A DNA stretch of 9,618 nucleotides from Eubacterium sp. (GTDB taxonomy: Bacteria > Bacillota > Clostridia > Lachnospirales > CAG-274), in NCBI GenBank assembly GCA_020859645.1, contig JAJBVU010000047.1, positions 1-9,618 on the forward strand, written 5' to 3'. Positions 1 through 7,123 of this stretch are shown one piece after another. A program made the translations under genes and the position numbers. Position 1 is the stretch's first letter. Each line of letters opens with the position of its first letter. The notes under the pieces were generated by a model. The model made no database searches and was not told the DNA's origin. It worked only from the letters and a program-made list of their open reading frames with translations.

Positions 1-24
1 CTTTTTTAATATAATTAAAAAAAG
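1..24. repeat. AT-rich inverted repeat upstream of spmA
   Basis: The first bases form a near-perfect palindrome: CTTTTTTAAT, a 3-base centre, then ATTAAAAAAAG. It could be the remains of a terminator for a gene outside the window or part of the spmA leader. The stem is almost all A-T, so it would be weak as RNA. No promoter for spmA can be identified in the 42 bases available. Confidence 0.3.
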
Positions 25-42
25 GCTTGGATGTGAGGGGCT

Positions 43-633
43 TTGCTTAACGGTTTATGGGCAGGAATGATTTTTTTTGGAATATTGGCGGCTGCCTTTT
101 TGGGAAATATGGAAGCGGTGACCAACGGCGCAATAGAATCATCGAAGGAAGCCGTAAATGTGGTAATAGTTATGTCGGGGGTTTTGTCAATGTGGACGGG
201 GCTTATGAAAATAGGGGAGAAATCGGGGCTGATTGATGACCTTTCGGAGAGGCTTAAGCCCTTTTTGAGGTTTCTGTTCCCGGATATGCCTCCTAATCAC
301 AAGGCAATGAAGCATATAGCAACGAACGTAATAGCCAATGTTTTGGGACTTGGGTGGGCGGCTACTCCGGCAGGGCTTTTGGCTATGAAGGAAATGCAGA
401 AATTAAATCCGGACAAGGAAAGGGCAAGCCGGGCTATGTGTATGTTTATGGTGTTTAATATGAGCTCTCTTCAGCTTGTGTCGGTAAATATAATAGCCTA
501 CAGGGCACAGGCAGGCTCGGCTAACCCCTCGGAGATTATAGGCCCCGGGCTTTTTGCAACCCTTGTGTCTACGGTTACGGGAATTGTTGTTATAAAGCTG
601 ATTGAGGTGAAAAAAAGAAAATGCAGATACTAA
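43..633 (+). CDS. spmA: Spore maturation protein A (SpmA)
   Basis: A 196-residue integral membrane protein of the SpmA/nucleoside-recognition (Gate) family, which in Bacillus acts with SpmB in spore-core dehydration and heat resistance. The start is TTG at 43: an ATG at 31 is followed at once by TGA, while the purine-rich GAGGGG sits just before the TTG, and the resulting N-terminus (MLNGLWAGMIFFGI) fits the family. Several hydrophobic segments are visible, at about residues 4-22, 38-56, 98-115 and near 168-187. The segment NVLGLGWAATPAGLLAMKEM (about 97-116) is the typical conserved SpmA stretch, with charged loops between membrane segments. The gene overlaps spmB by 13 bases, which suggests coupled translation. 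The length is normal. Presence of spmAB suggests, but does not prove, spore formation, since related genes occur in some non-sporulating bacteria. Confidence 0.93.
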   Translation: MLNGLWAGMIFFGILAAAFLGNMEAVTNGAIESSKEAVNVVIVMSGVLSMWTGLMKIGEKSGLIDDLSERLKPFLRFLFPDMPPNHKAMKHIATNVIANVLGLGWAATPAGLLAMKEMQKLNPDKERASRAMCMFMVFNMSSLQLVSVNIIAYRAQAGSANPSEIIGPGLFATLVSTVTGIVVIKLIEVKKRKCRY

Positions 634-1151
634 TTGTTATATCAAATCTTATGCTGCCGGTTGTTTTTGTAGCTATAATTTCTCACGGAATAGCCCATGG
701 GGTTAAGGTTTACGATGCCTTTATAGAGGGGGCTGTTGAGGGAATGAAGTGCGCCCTTGACATTATGCCTACGCTTATAGGGCTTATGATGGCGGTGGGT
801 ATTTTAAGGGCGTCCGGAGCCTTGGATCTTTTGGCTCAAATTTTGGAGCCTTTCACGTCCCTGATACACTACCCCTCGGAGCTTGTTCCCCTGACATTTA
901 TGAGATTGGTTTCTTCCTCTGCTTCAACGGGAATTTTGCTTGACCTTTTTAAGCAATACGGTCCCGACAGCTACATAGGGCGGCTTGTGTCGGTTATGAT
1001 GAGCTGTACCGAAACGGTTTTTTACACTATGAGCATTTATTTTATGTCCGTTAAAATAACAAAAACACGCTATACCCTTGTGGGGGCGCTTATAGCCAAT
1101 TTCGCCGGAATAATAGCAAGTGTGGCAATCTGCAAGGCAGTTTGGGGATAG
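621..1151 (+). CDS. spmB: Spore maturation protein B (SpmB)
   Basis: A 176-residue membrane protein, the usual partner of SpmA. The ATG at 621 lies inside the end of spmA and is preceded by GAGGTGA at 604-610 at good spacing. Hydrophobic segments are seen near residues 4-22, 45-63, 125-142 and 153-173. The conserved nucleoside-recognition-type segment includes DIMPTLIGLMMAVGILRASG (about 47-66) and SSSASTGILLDLF followed by a CTETVFYT motif typical of SpmB. The length matches the family. In the mother cell of spore formers the pair is needed for full spore dehydration; the biochemical activity is not settled. The gene ends 76 bases from the convergent uvrC, with a hairpin terminator between them. 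Confidence 0.93.
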   Translation: MQILIVISNLMLPVVFVAIISHGIAHGVKVYDAFIEGAVEGMKCALDIMPTLIGLMMAVGILRASGALDLLAQILEPFTSLIHYPSELVPLTFMRLVSSSASTGILLDLFKQYGPDSYIGRLVSVMMSCTETVFYTMSIYFMSVKITKTRYTLVGALIANFAGIIASVAICKAVWG

Positions 1152-1181
1152 AAGGGCAGGGGAGTTTACATCATTTTTAAG

Positions 1182-1217
1182 AAAAACCGCCGCAGAAAAG
1201 AAAAAATTCTGCGGCGG
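1182..1217 (-). terminator. Intrinsic terminator of the rib-uvrC operon
   Basis: An 11-bp perfect GC-rich stem (CCGCCGCAGAA at 1187-1197 with TTCTGCGGCGG at 1207-1217) has a 9-base A-rich loop. Read on the minus strand it follows the uvrC stop by about 10 bases and runs straight into TTTTTCTT, the classic intrinsic terminator form. On the plus strand the T-run (1225-1229) comes only after a 7-base gap, so it may also stop spmAB transcripts, though less well. Confidence 0.9.
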
Positions 1218-1227
1218 CATACCATTT

Positions 1228-3072
1228 TTATTCATTGTGAAAAAAGTCATAGACTGCCTTTGCGGCTCTGCTGTCCATACCCTCTACGGAAGAAAGCTCT
1301 TCTATGGAGGCTTTTTTTATTCCCTCTATATCGCCGAAATGCTTTATAAGCCGTTTTCTGCGGATTTCGCCTATGCCCTTAATATCGTCCAAAACAGACC
1401 GGAACTCACGCTTTTCTCTTGAATGTCTGTGATATTCTATAGCGAAGCGGTGAACCTCGTCCTGTATTCTTGTGACGAGCTTAAAGCCCTCTGAGTTCGG
1501 CGGCAGAAGAACCTCTCTGCCGTTGTAAATAAGCCCTCTGGTTCTGTGGCGGCTGTCTTTAACCATTCCGCAGACAGGCACATTAAGCCCCATTTTGCTT
1601 ATAACCCCTTCCGCTGTGTGAACGTGTCCCTTTCCGCCGTCTATAAACAAAACATCGGGCAGAATGTTGAATTTGGGCTTTTCGGTCTGCTCTTCTGTTT
1701 CCTTCTTATACCGCATAAAACGCCTTGTCAGAACCTCTTCCATACTTGCGTAATCGTTGGGCCCATAAACAGACTTTATTTTAAACTTTCGATAGTCGCT
1801 TCTTTTGGGCTTTCCCCCCTCAAAAACAACCATTGACCCCACTGATTCAAAGCCCTGTGTGTTTGAAATATCGTAGGACTCAATTCTGTTTATGTCAAAG
1901 TCTCCACCCAAAGCCTGCTTGATTTCCTCCAAGGCTCCGGTGGTACGTCTCTTTTCACGCTTAATATCCTCTCCGTGTTTTTCCAAAATAACAAGGGCGT
2001 TTTCGTCAGCCATTTTACAAAGTCTGTTTTTAGTGCCTTTTTTAGGCATAATAACCGAAACTCTCTGCCTCTTAACGGCAGTCAGCCATTCTTCGATTGC
2101 TTCTCTGTCTGCTATTTCCTCGCCGACTAAAATTTCTTTGGGAATAAAGGGCGTTCCGCCGTAAAACTGCTTTATAAAGTTTTCAACGGTTTCCCCTCTG
2201 CTTACTCCGTCGGGATAAAACAGCATAAAATGCTCTCTGCCTACAAGCTTTCCCCCTCTGATGAAGAATACCTGAACAACTGCGTCTCCGTTTGCCCTGG
2301 CAAGCCCCAACACGTCTCTGTCGCAGTCCGCCATATCCTCAACAGCCTGTTTTTCACCCATTTTTTTAATGGCTTCAATAGAGTCTCTGTATTTTGCGGC
2401 TTTTTCATATTCAAGCTCTTCTGACGCCGCAAGCATTTTTCCCTCAAGGTCTTTTATAATTTCATCATGTTTTCCGCTTAAAAACCGCTCAACCCCGTCG
2501 GTATGCTCCTTATATTCCTCTTCGGTTACTCTGCCCGTGCAGGGGGCTAAGCATCTGCCTATGTGATAATTAAGACAGGGACGTTCCTTCCCTATGTCTC
2601 TGGGGAATTTTTTATTGCACCGCCTTAACTGCCAAACGTTGTTAATAAGCTCCAAATTTTCCTTAACCATTCCGGCGGCGGTAAATGGCCCGAAATATTT
2701 TGCCTTGTCTCTGCCCTTTTGCCTTGTCATAAACACACGGGGAAACATTTCGTTTGAGGTCAGCTTTATATAGGGGTAGGTTTTATCATCGGTCAGCATA
2801 ATGTTGTATTTGGGGGAATATTTCTTTATGAGATTATTCTCCAAAATAAGGGCTTCGACCTCTGTTTCCGTCACTATATATTCAAAGCTTGCAATGTGGG
2901 AAACCATTGCTTCCACCTTTGCGCCCTTGTCTCTCGACTGAAAATACTGACGAACCCTGTTTCTTAAAAGCTTTGCCTTGCCTACGTATATAACGGTTTC
3001 GTTTTTGTCCTTCATTATATAAACACCGGGCTTTAAAGGCAGCTCCTTAAGCTCCTTTTCAAAGTCAAACAT
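1228..3072 (-). CDS. uvrC: Excinuclease ABC subunit C (UvrC)
   Basis: The dual-incision nuclease of bacterial nucleotide excision repair, acting in the cytoplasm on DNA-bound UvrB. From the ATG at 3072 it is 614 residues, normal for the family. An N-terminal GIY-YIG nuclease shows GVY at 16-18, YVG at 29-31, R39 and the metal-binding glutamate at about E78 in LENNLIK; it makes the 3' cut. A UVR helical motif for UvrB contact lies near 205-240 (EKMLAASEELEYEKAAKYRD-like). The RNase H-like 5' nuclease follows, with ESYDISNTQG and DGGKGH. A C-terminal pair of helix-hairpin-helix motifs begins at DIKGIGEIRRKRL. A GTG nine bases upstream (3081) is also open, but AGGTGA sits well placed for the ATG and MFDFEKEL is the usual UvrC start. 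It is the last gene of the riboflavin operon, 116 bases after ribH, with no clear promoter of its own. Confidence 0.97.
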   Translation of the reverse strand: MFDFEKELKELPLKPGVYIMKDKNETVIYVGKAKLLRNRVRQYFQSRDKGAKVEAMVSHIASFEYIVTETEVEALILENNLIKKYSPKYNIMLTDDKTYPYIKLTSNEMFPRVFMTRQKGRDKAKYFGPFTAAGMVKENLELINNVWQLRRCNKKFPRDIGKERPCLNYHIGRCLAPCTGRVTEEEYKEHTDGVERFLSGKHDEIIKDLEGKMLAASEELEYEKAAKYRDSIEAIKKMGEKQAVEDMADCDRDVLGLARANGDAVVQVFFIRGGKLVGREHFMLFYPDGVSRGETVENFIKQFYGGTPFIPKEILVGEEIADREAIEEWLTAVKRQRVSVIMPKKGTKNRLCKMADENALVILEKHGEDIKREKRRTTGALEEIKQALGGDFDINRIESYDISNTQGFESVGSMVVFEGGKPKRSDYRKFKIKSVYGPNDYASMEEVLTRRFMRYKKETEEQTEKPKFNILPDVLFIDGGKGHVHTAEGVISKMGLNVPVCGMVKDSRHRTRGLIYNGREVLLPPNSEGFKLVTRIQDEVHRFAIEYHRHSREKREFRSVLDDIKGIGEIRRKRLIKHFGDIEGIKKASIEELSSVEGMDSRAAKAVYDFFHNE

Positions 3073-3084
3073 TATGCTCACCTA

Positions 3085-3160
3085 CCACCTCTCCGTCATC
3101 CGCACTGCTTTTTACAAAAATCAGTGCGAATGCCACCTCCCCTCAAGGGGAGGCTTGTCG
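3085..3160. repeat. Hairpin-rich short repeat between ribH and uvrC
   Basis: This intergenic stretch has two hairpins side by side. The first pairs CGCACTG (3101-3107) with CAGTGCG (3122-3128), one mismatch further in, then TTTTT with AAAAA, nearly a full cruciform. The second pairs CCTCCCC with GGGGAGG (3136-3153) around a TCAA loop. CCACCTCTCC at 3085-3094 is repeated as CCACCTCCCC at 3133-3142. The composition, unlike the flanking genes, resembles small interspersed elements seen in Clostridia, but only one copy is in view. Neither hairpin has a U-tract in the minus direction, so it is not a convincing terminator. It could slow or process the message between ribH and uvrC. Confidence 0.5.
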
Positions 3161-3188
3161 GCGACCTTAAATCAATCACAACAATTTG

Positions 3189-3656
3189 TTATGCTTCAAT
3201 CTCTTTAATAAGATTTACCATTTCAATAGCCGAAAGGGCGCAGTCATAGCCCTTATTGCCTGCCTTTGTGCCGGCTCTTTCGATTGCCTGCTGAATTGTG
3301 TCTGTGGTTACGATTCCGAACAAAACGGGAATACCTCTCTTAAGAGATGTCTGTGCAATGCCCTTAGAAACCTCATTGCAGACCAAATCATAATGGCTTG
3401 TTGAACCTCTTATAACGGCGCCGAGACAGATAACGGCGTCATACTTTCCGCTTTGAGCCATTTTATCAGCAATTACGGGAATTTCAAAAGCACCGGGCAC
3501 CCATGCAACGCTAATGTTTTCGTCTGCTACGTCGTGTCGTTTAAGCCCGTCAAGAGCCCCGGACAAAAGCTTCGACACAATAAATTCATTAAATCTTGAA
3601 CAGATAATACCTACTCTAATTCCGTTTGCAACAAGTTTTCCTTCAAAAGTTTTCAT
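3189..3656 (-). CDS. ribH: 6,7-dimethyl-8-ribityllumazine synthase (RibH)
   Basis: Condenses 5-amino-6-ribitylaminouracil with 3,4-dihydroxy-2-butanone 4-phosphate to give lumazine, the last intermediate before riboflavin. It is 155 residues, the normal length, and family members form pentamers or 60-subunit capsids in the cytoplasm. Visible active-site features include the RFNE segment (F22 stacks on the pyrimidine in relatives), VPGAFEIP at 53-60, GAVIRGSTSHYD at 79-90 with the catalytic histidine H88, and R127 near the C-terminus, both at the positions known from the Bacillus enzyme. The ATG at 3656 is preceded by AAGGAGGA at ideal spacing. It lies 40 bases after ribBA. Confidence 0.97.
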   Translation of the reverse strand: MKTFEGKLVANGIRVGIICSRFNEFIVSKLLSGALDGLKRHDVADENISVAWVPGAFEIPVIADKMAQSGKYDAVICLGAVIRGSTSHYDLVCNEVSKGIAQTSLKRGIPVLFGIVTTDTIQQAIERAGTKAGNKGYDCALSAIEMVNLIKEIEA

Positions 3657-3696
3657 TATAAGCTTCCTCCTTAAAAAAGTTAATTATTACAGTTTA

Positions 3697-4902
3697 TCAA
3701 AGGTCTAAAAAGTGACCCATTTTTTCTTTTTTTGTTTTAAGATAAAATTCATCGTCCTCGTTAGGCTCAATCTGAATAGGCACTCTCTCCGTAATTTCAA
3801 TTCCGTAGCCTGAAAGCCCCGTCAGCTTCTTGGGGTTATTTGTCATTAGACGAAGCTTTTTAACCCCCAAATCAACCAAAATCTGAGCGCCTATGCCGTA
3901 GTCTCTTAAGTCCTCGGGGAAACCCAAAGCCAAATTTGCTTCAACAGTGTCTAAGCCCTGATCCTGAAGCTGATAGGCTTTCAGCTTGTTTATAAGTCCT
4001 ATTCCTCTGCCCTCCTGTCTCATATAAACAAGAACGCCTCTGCCCTCTTTTTGAATATTTCTCATAGCGGCGGCATACTGCTGACCGCAGTCACAACGGC
4101 AGCTGCCCAAAGCGTCGCCGGTAAGACACTCCGAGTGAACTCTGCAGAGAACAGGCTCGCCGTCGGAAACGTCACCCTTAACAAGGGCAACGTGATGCTC
4201 TCCGTTAAGTTTGTTTACATAGCCGTAAATTGTAAATTCGCCGTATTTTGTGGGCATATGAGCCTTTGCCACACACTCTATAAGCTTTTCTCTCTTTATT
4301 CTGTAAGCCACAAGGTCGGCAATTGTGATAATTTTAAGACCATGCTCCTTTGCAAAATCAATAAGGTCGTCACGTCTTGCCATAGTTCCGTCGTCTTTCA
4401 TAATTTCGCAGCAAAGCCCCATAGGCTTAAGCCCTGCAAGGCGGCAAAGGTCAACAGTGGCTTCGGTGTGACCTACACGCTTTAAAACGCCGCCCTCTCT
4501 TGCTTCAAGAGGGAACATATGCCCGGGGCGTCTGAAGTCAGAGGGCTTTGCATCGTCGCTGACAGCCTTCATAGCTGTTAGTGAACGCTCGTAGGCACTG
4601 ACACCGGTGGTTGTTCCCACATAGTCTATTGAAACGGTAAAAGCCGTTTCGTGATTGTCTGTGTTGTGTTCAACCATAGGCTCAAGCCCCAGCTTTTGGG
4701 TGTATTCCTTTGTCATAGGCATACAAATAATGCCCTTGGCGCAGCTTGCCATAAAGTTTACGGCGTTTGTGTCCGCAAATTCCGCAGCAACTATAATATC
4801 CCCCTCGTTTTCTCTGTCCTCATCGTCTACGGTAACAATCATTTTTCCGTTTCTGATGTCCTCAATAGCTTCTTCAATTGTGTTTGCGATAAATTCCTTC
4901 AA
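3697..4902 (-). CDS. ribBA: Bifunctional DHBP synthase / GTP cyclohydrolase II (RibBA)
   Basis: A 401-residue fusion that supplies both precursors of riboflavin. The N-terminal half (about 1-200) makes 3,4-dihydroxy-2-butanone 4-phosphate from ribulose 5-phosphate: the metal-binding acidic loop DDEDRENEGD at 26-35, RPGH at 125-128 and GHTEA at 144-148 are all present. The C-terminal half (about 205-401) is GTP cyclohydrolase II: the zinc cysteines C259, C270 and C272 are spaced as in the Escherichia coli enzyme, followed by the catalytic RQEGRGIGL at 295-303 and TNNPKK near the end. The start is TTG at 4902, chosen because AGGAGG lies 8 bases upstream and the N-terminus aligns with the family. 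No ATG is available close by. The gap to ribE is 18 bases. Both catalytic halves look intact. Confidence 0.97.
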   Translation of the reverse strand: MKEFIANTIEEAIEDIRNGKMIVTVDDEDRENEGDIIVAAEFADTNAVNFMASCAKGIICMPMTKEYTQKLGLEPMVEHNTDNHETAFTVSIDYVGTTTGVSAYERSLTAMKAVSDDAKPSDFRRPGHMFPLEAREGGVLKRVGHTEATVDLCRLAGLKPMGLCCEIMKDDGTMARRDDLIDFAKEHGLKIITIADLVAYRIKREKLIECVAKAHMPTKYGEFTIYGYVNKLNGEHHVALVKGDVSDGEPVLCRVHSECLTGDALGSCRCDCGQQYAAAMRNIQKEGRGVLVYMRQEGRGIGLINKLKAYQLQDQGLDTVEANLALGFPEDLRDYGIGAQILVDLGVKKLRLMTNNPKKLTGLSGYGIEITERVPIQIEPNEDDEFYLKTKKEKMGHFLDL

Positions 4903-4920
4903 ACCTGTTTCCTCCTATAT

Positions 4921-5565
4921 TTAATAGCCGTTCTCAATGAGAAATTCCATAGTTATTTCTTCATTGGGCTTTGGCTTTTCGCCTTTTATAAATTTTTCAA
5001 CATACTTTCCTATTACGTCTGTTTCGAGGTTTACAATGTCGCCCGGGCTTTTTTCAAGCAGTGTTGTTTCACTGCCTGTGTGGGGAATAACCCCCACCGA
5101 AAAGCTGCTTTCGTCAACCCTCATAACCGTCAGGCTTATGCCGTCAATGGCTATTGAACCCTTTTCAACGATATAATATAAAAGCTCCGCCGCAGCTCCT
5201 ATTTTAACAACAGTTGAAATGCCTTCTTTTTCAAGGCTTAAAATTTTCCCTGTGCCGTCAATGTGACCGCTGACAATGTGCCCTCCAAATCTTCCGTCGC
5301 AAAGCATAGCCCTCTCTAAGTTTACTCTGCTTCCGGCTCTTAAGCCGCCTAAAGAGCTTCGTCTCAGGCTTTCAGCCATAACATCGGCTCTGAAGCCGTC
5401 GGGCAAAACCTCGCAGGCGGTCAGACACAAGCCGTTTACGGCTATGCTGTCTCCCTCCTTAAGACCCTCTGTGATTTTTTCCGCCTGAACCTCAAGCCTT
5501 GCAAAATCCGTTCCCTTAACAATTCCGCCGATTGTTCCCACTTCTTCAACAAGCCCCGTAAACAT
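4921..5565 (-). CDS. ribE: Riboflavin synthase alpha chain
   Basis: Dismutates two lumazine molecules into riboflavin and the pyrimidine precursor. It is 214 residues, the standard length, built from two tandem lumazine-binding barrels. The first (1 to about 97) has the invariant MFTGLVEE start and NGLCLT at 44-49. The second (about 98-190) has GHIVSGHIDGTG at 95-106, DGISLT at 141-146 and the PHTGSETTL stretch. A C-terminal helix for trimer formation follows. The ATG at 5565 shares its A with the TAA of ribD, and the GAGGTGA binding site lies within the last ribD codons, so the two genes are translationally coupled. The gene is called ribE in many genomes and ribB or ribC in others. Confidence 0.96.
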   Translation of the reverse strand: MFTGLVEEVGTIGGIVKGTDFARLEVQAEKITEGLKEGDSIAVNGLCLTACEVLPDGFRADVMAESLRRSSLGGLRAGSRVNLERAMLCDGRFGGHIVSGHIDGTGKILSLEKEGISTVVKIGAAAELLYYIVEKGSIAIDGISLTVMRVDESSFSVGVIPHTGSETTLLEKSPGDIVNLETDVIGKYVEKFIKGEKPKPNEEITMEFLIENGY

Positions 5566-6656
5566 TAAATCACCTCATATTCCAAAACAACATCGCTGCC
5601 TATTTTATAAATCTCAGGCTCTTTAAGCCTTATTGCTTCCTTAAGGCTTTCAACTCCGTCACCTTCAACGGGAGTTTTTGAGGTTCTGCCTCCTAAAATC
5701 ATAGGTGCGAAAAAAATTAAAACTTTATTGCAAAGCCCCTCTTTGAGAACAGAAAAGTTGATTTCTCCGCCGCCCTCAACCATAAGGCTGTCTATTTTAA
5801 GCTCACCAAGCTTCGAAAATAAATCTCTCATATCAAGTCTGCCGTCGTTTTCCTTACCCTCCAAAACCTTAACCCCCGCTTGTCTGAGCTTTTCCGCTTT
5901 ATCACTGCCGGCATTTAAACAGGCGGCTATGGTTTCATATTCCGAAGCGGTTTTGACGATTTTGCTGTCTAAGGGCAGTTTTAAATGTGAGTCGCAGATT
6001 ATTCTGACGGGGCTTCTCATTCCCGAAATTCGGCAGTTAAGCATAGGATCATCAGCCAAAACTGTGCCTATGCCCACTAAAATTCCCCTGTATTCACCCC
6101 TCATAGCGTGAACCCTTTGACGGGATTTTTCGCAGCTTATCCACTGAGACTCTCCCGAAGCCGCCGCAATTTTTCCGTCGGCGGACATAGCAAATTTACA
6201 GACGCAATAGGGCATTTTTGTTTTTATATAGTGGAAAAAGATGCCGTTTATGCTGTCGCATTTTTCCTTTAAAACCCCTGTTGTGACCTCAATTCCGCTG
6301 TTCCTTAAAATTTCCGTTCCCTTGCCGTTTACAAGGGGGTTGGGGTCATCTGAGCCTACAAAAACTCTTTTTATGCCGCTTTTTATAACCGCTTCTGTGC
6401 AGGGGGGCTGTTTTCCGTAATGACAGCAGGGTTCGAGGGTTACGTACATATCCGCCCCTCTCACATCGCCTTTTGCGGCGGCGAGGGCTTCTCTTTCGGC
6501 ATGAAGTCCGCCGTATTGCCTGTGCCAGCCCTCTCCCAAAACAACGCCGTCCTTAACTATAACAGCACCCACCATAGGGTTTGGGCTTACAAAGCCCTTT
6601 CCCCTAAGAGCAAGCTCAACGGCTCTCTCCATATATTTTTTCTTTTCGTCTTCCAA
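5565..6656 (-). CDS. ribD: Bifunctional riboflavin deaminase-reductase (RibD)
   Basis: Carries out the second and third steps of riboflavin synthesis: deamination of the pyrimidine ring, then NADPH-dependent reduction of the ribose side chain. Counting from the TTG at 6656 (363 residues), the N-terminal zinc deaminase has H52-A-E54 and the PCC...PPC motif with C77 and C86 as metal ligands, plus SPNPMVGAVIV for substrate binding. The reductase domain starts near 148 (CKFAMSADGKIA) and includes SQWIS, GIGTVLADDP and VEGGG. A GTG at 6665 gives three more residues, but the GGGAG run touches that GTG and lies 7-8 bases before the TTG, and the shorter N-terminus resembles Bacillus RibD. First gene of the operon, directly behind the riboswitch terminator. 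Confidence 0.96.
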   Translation of the reverse strand: MEDEKKKYMERAVELALRGKGFVSPNPMVGAVIVKDGVVLGEGWHRQYGGLHAEREALAAAKGDVRGADMYVTLEPCCHYGKQPPCTEAVIKSGIKRVFVGSDDPNPLVNGKGTEILRNSGIEVTTGVLKEKCDSINGIFFHYIKTKMPYCVCKFAMSADGKIAAASGESQWISCEKSRQRVHAMRGEYRGILVGIGTVLADDPMLNCRISGMRSPVRIICDSHLKLPLDSKIVKTASEYETIAACLNAGSDKAEKLRQAGVKVLEGKENDGRLDMRDLFSKLGELKIDSLMVEGGGEINFSVLKEGLCNKVLIFFAPMILGGRTSKTPVEGDGVESLKEAIRLKEPEIYKIGSDVVLEYEVI

Positions 6657-6680
6657 AGCATTCACTCCCTAAAAGGGCAT

Positions 6681-6709
6681 AAAGAAAGCCCCGACAAAGT
6701 ATTCGGGGC
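6681..6709 (-). terminator. Riboswitch-controlled intrinsic terminator
   Basis: On the minus strand, GCCCCGA (6709-6703) pairs with TCGGGGC (6694-6688) around an 8-base loop and is followed directly by TTTCTTT. It lies between the FMN aptamer and ribD, ending about 25 bases before the ribD start, the usual place for the expression platform of a transcription-terminating FMN riboswitch. FMN binding would favour this stem and shut the operon off. Confidence 0.88.
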
Positions 6710-6760
6710 AAAAATCGTATCAAAAGGGCAGCTGACAATCAACTGAAAGGTCTGCCTTAA

Positions 6761-6871
6761 TCTTCTTCCATCCGGACTGTAACCGTCGGCTTTGGACTTT
6801 CGCCAAATCAACTGCAAAGGCAGCTTGCGGGCTTTAACCGCCGATAAGGAATTTCACCTAACCCCGAAGAC
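6761..6871 (-). ncRNA. FMN riboswitch aptamer (RFN element)
   Basis: The minus strand shows the conserved RFN order: TCTTCGGGGTTAGGTGAAAT at the 5' arm, then CGGCGGT, AAAGCCCGC, a variable hairpin (AGCTGC/GCAGTT), AAAGTCC, AAGCCGACGGTTACAGTCC and GGATGGAAGAAGA closing the basal stem. These are the known signature blocks of the FMN-sensing aptamer. It sits between a sigma-A promoter and ribD, so it would act in cis on all five genes, reducing transcription when FMN is plentiful. The following terminator indicates control at the level of transcription rather than translation. Confidence 0.96.
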
Positions 6872-6901
6872 TTAAACATCTGTTATTGGTTTGTTAAAAA
6901 C

Positions 6902-6930
6902 ATTATACACCTGTTCAAGACATAATGCAA
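6902..6930 (-). promoter_or_regulatory. Sigma-A promoter of the rib operon
   Basis: On the minus strand a perfect TATAAT (-10, 6907-6902) lies exactly 17 bases after TTGCAT (-35, 6930-6925). Transcription would start near 6894, about 23 bases before the riboswitch aptamer. No other good candidate lies between here and the aptamer. Confidence 0.8.
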
Positions 6931-6988
6931 CCCCTGTTTTAAACTTTTTATATATTCTAAAACGAAAGAAAAATCATAAATTTTTTTG

Positions 6989-7017
6989 TTGTTTTATCTG
7001 CAATGATATGTTATAAT
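6989..7017 (+). promoter_or_regulatory. Candidate promoter for the small hydrophobic peptide
   Basis: A TATAAT -10 at 7012-7017 is preceded by TG one base upstream (7009-7010), making an extended -10. TTGTTT at 6989-6994, 17 bases upstream, is a weak -35. The predicted start is near 7024, just before the hairpin at 7031. It diverges from the rib operon promoter about 80 bases away. Confidence 0.55.
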
Positions 7018-7030
7018 AACGTCAAGAATT

Positions 7031-7048
7031 TCCTGTCTTTTGACAGGA
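7031..7048 (+). other. 5' leader hairpin of the peptide transcript
   Basis: TCCTGTC (7031-7037) pairs with GACAGGA (7042-7048) around TTTT, placing a 7-bp hairpin within about 10 bases of the predicted 5' end. There is no T-run behind it, so it is not a terminator. A 5' hairpin often stabilises an mRNA, as is common for type I toxin messages, but that role is inferred here. Confidence 0.45.
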
Positions 7049-7055
7049 GTTCCCG

Positions 7056-7093
7056 CAAAGGGGAGCAAACAGGCGGTTGTTTTATTCCTCACC
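7056..7093 (+). repeat. Left arm of inverted repeat flanking the peptide gene
   Basis: This arm matches the reverse complement of 7325-7360. TTTATTCCTCACC (13 bases, 7081-7093) and CAAAGGGGA (9 bases, 7056-7064) pair perfectly with the other arm, and the middle pairs imperfectly. The two arms enclose the leader minigene, the peptide gene and the antisense hairpin. A + strand RNA spanning both arms could form a long 5'-to-3' stem; alternatively the arms may mark the ends of a small mobile cassette. Confidence 0.7.
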
Positions 7094-7123
7094 TTCCTAT
7101 TGCATATGAAAGAGGTGATGCTT

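Noticed and set aside
1120..1422. Open frames on the strand opposite uvrC and across the spmB end (for example 924-1250 minus and 1120-1422 plus)
   Set aside because: They lie within spmB or uvrC, lack ribosome binding sites and show no family features, so they are shadows of the real genes.
3085..3160. CRISPR-like or terminator reading of the ribH-uvrC repeat
   Set aside because: There are only two short partial repeats with no regular spacers, and neither hairpin is followed by a U-tract in the direction of transcription.
4051..5157. Plus-strand frames of 140-170 codons opposite ribBA and ribE
   Set aside because: Both minus-strand genes are intact with full catalytic motifs. The plus frames have unlikely composition rich in Cys and Phe and no start signals.
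6411..6746. Plus-strand frame at 6420-6746 opposite the ribD start and terminator
   Set aside because: It overlaps the conserved deaminase region and the riboswitch terminator on the other strand and has no ribosome binding site.
7031..7048. Hairpin at 7031-7048 as an attenuator
   Set aside because: No T-run follows on either strand within useful distance.
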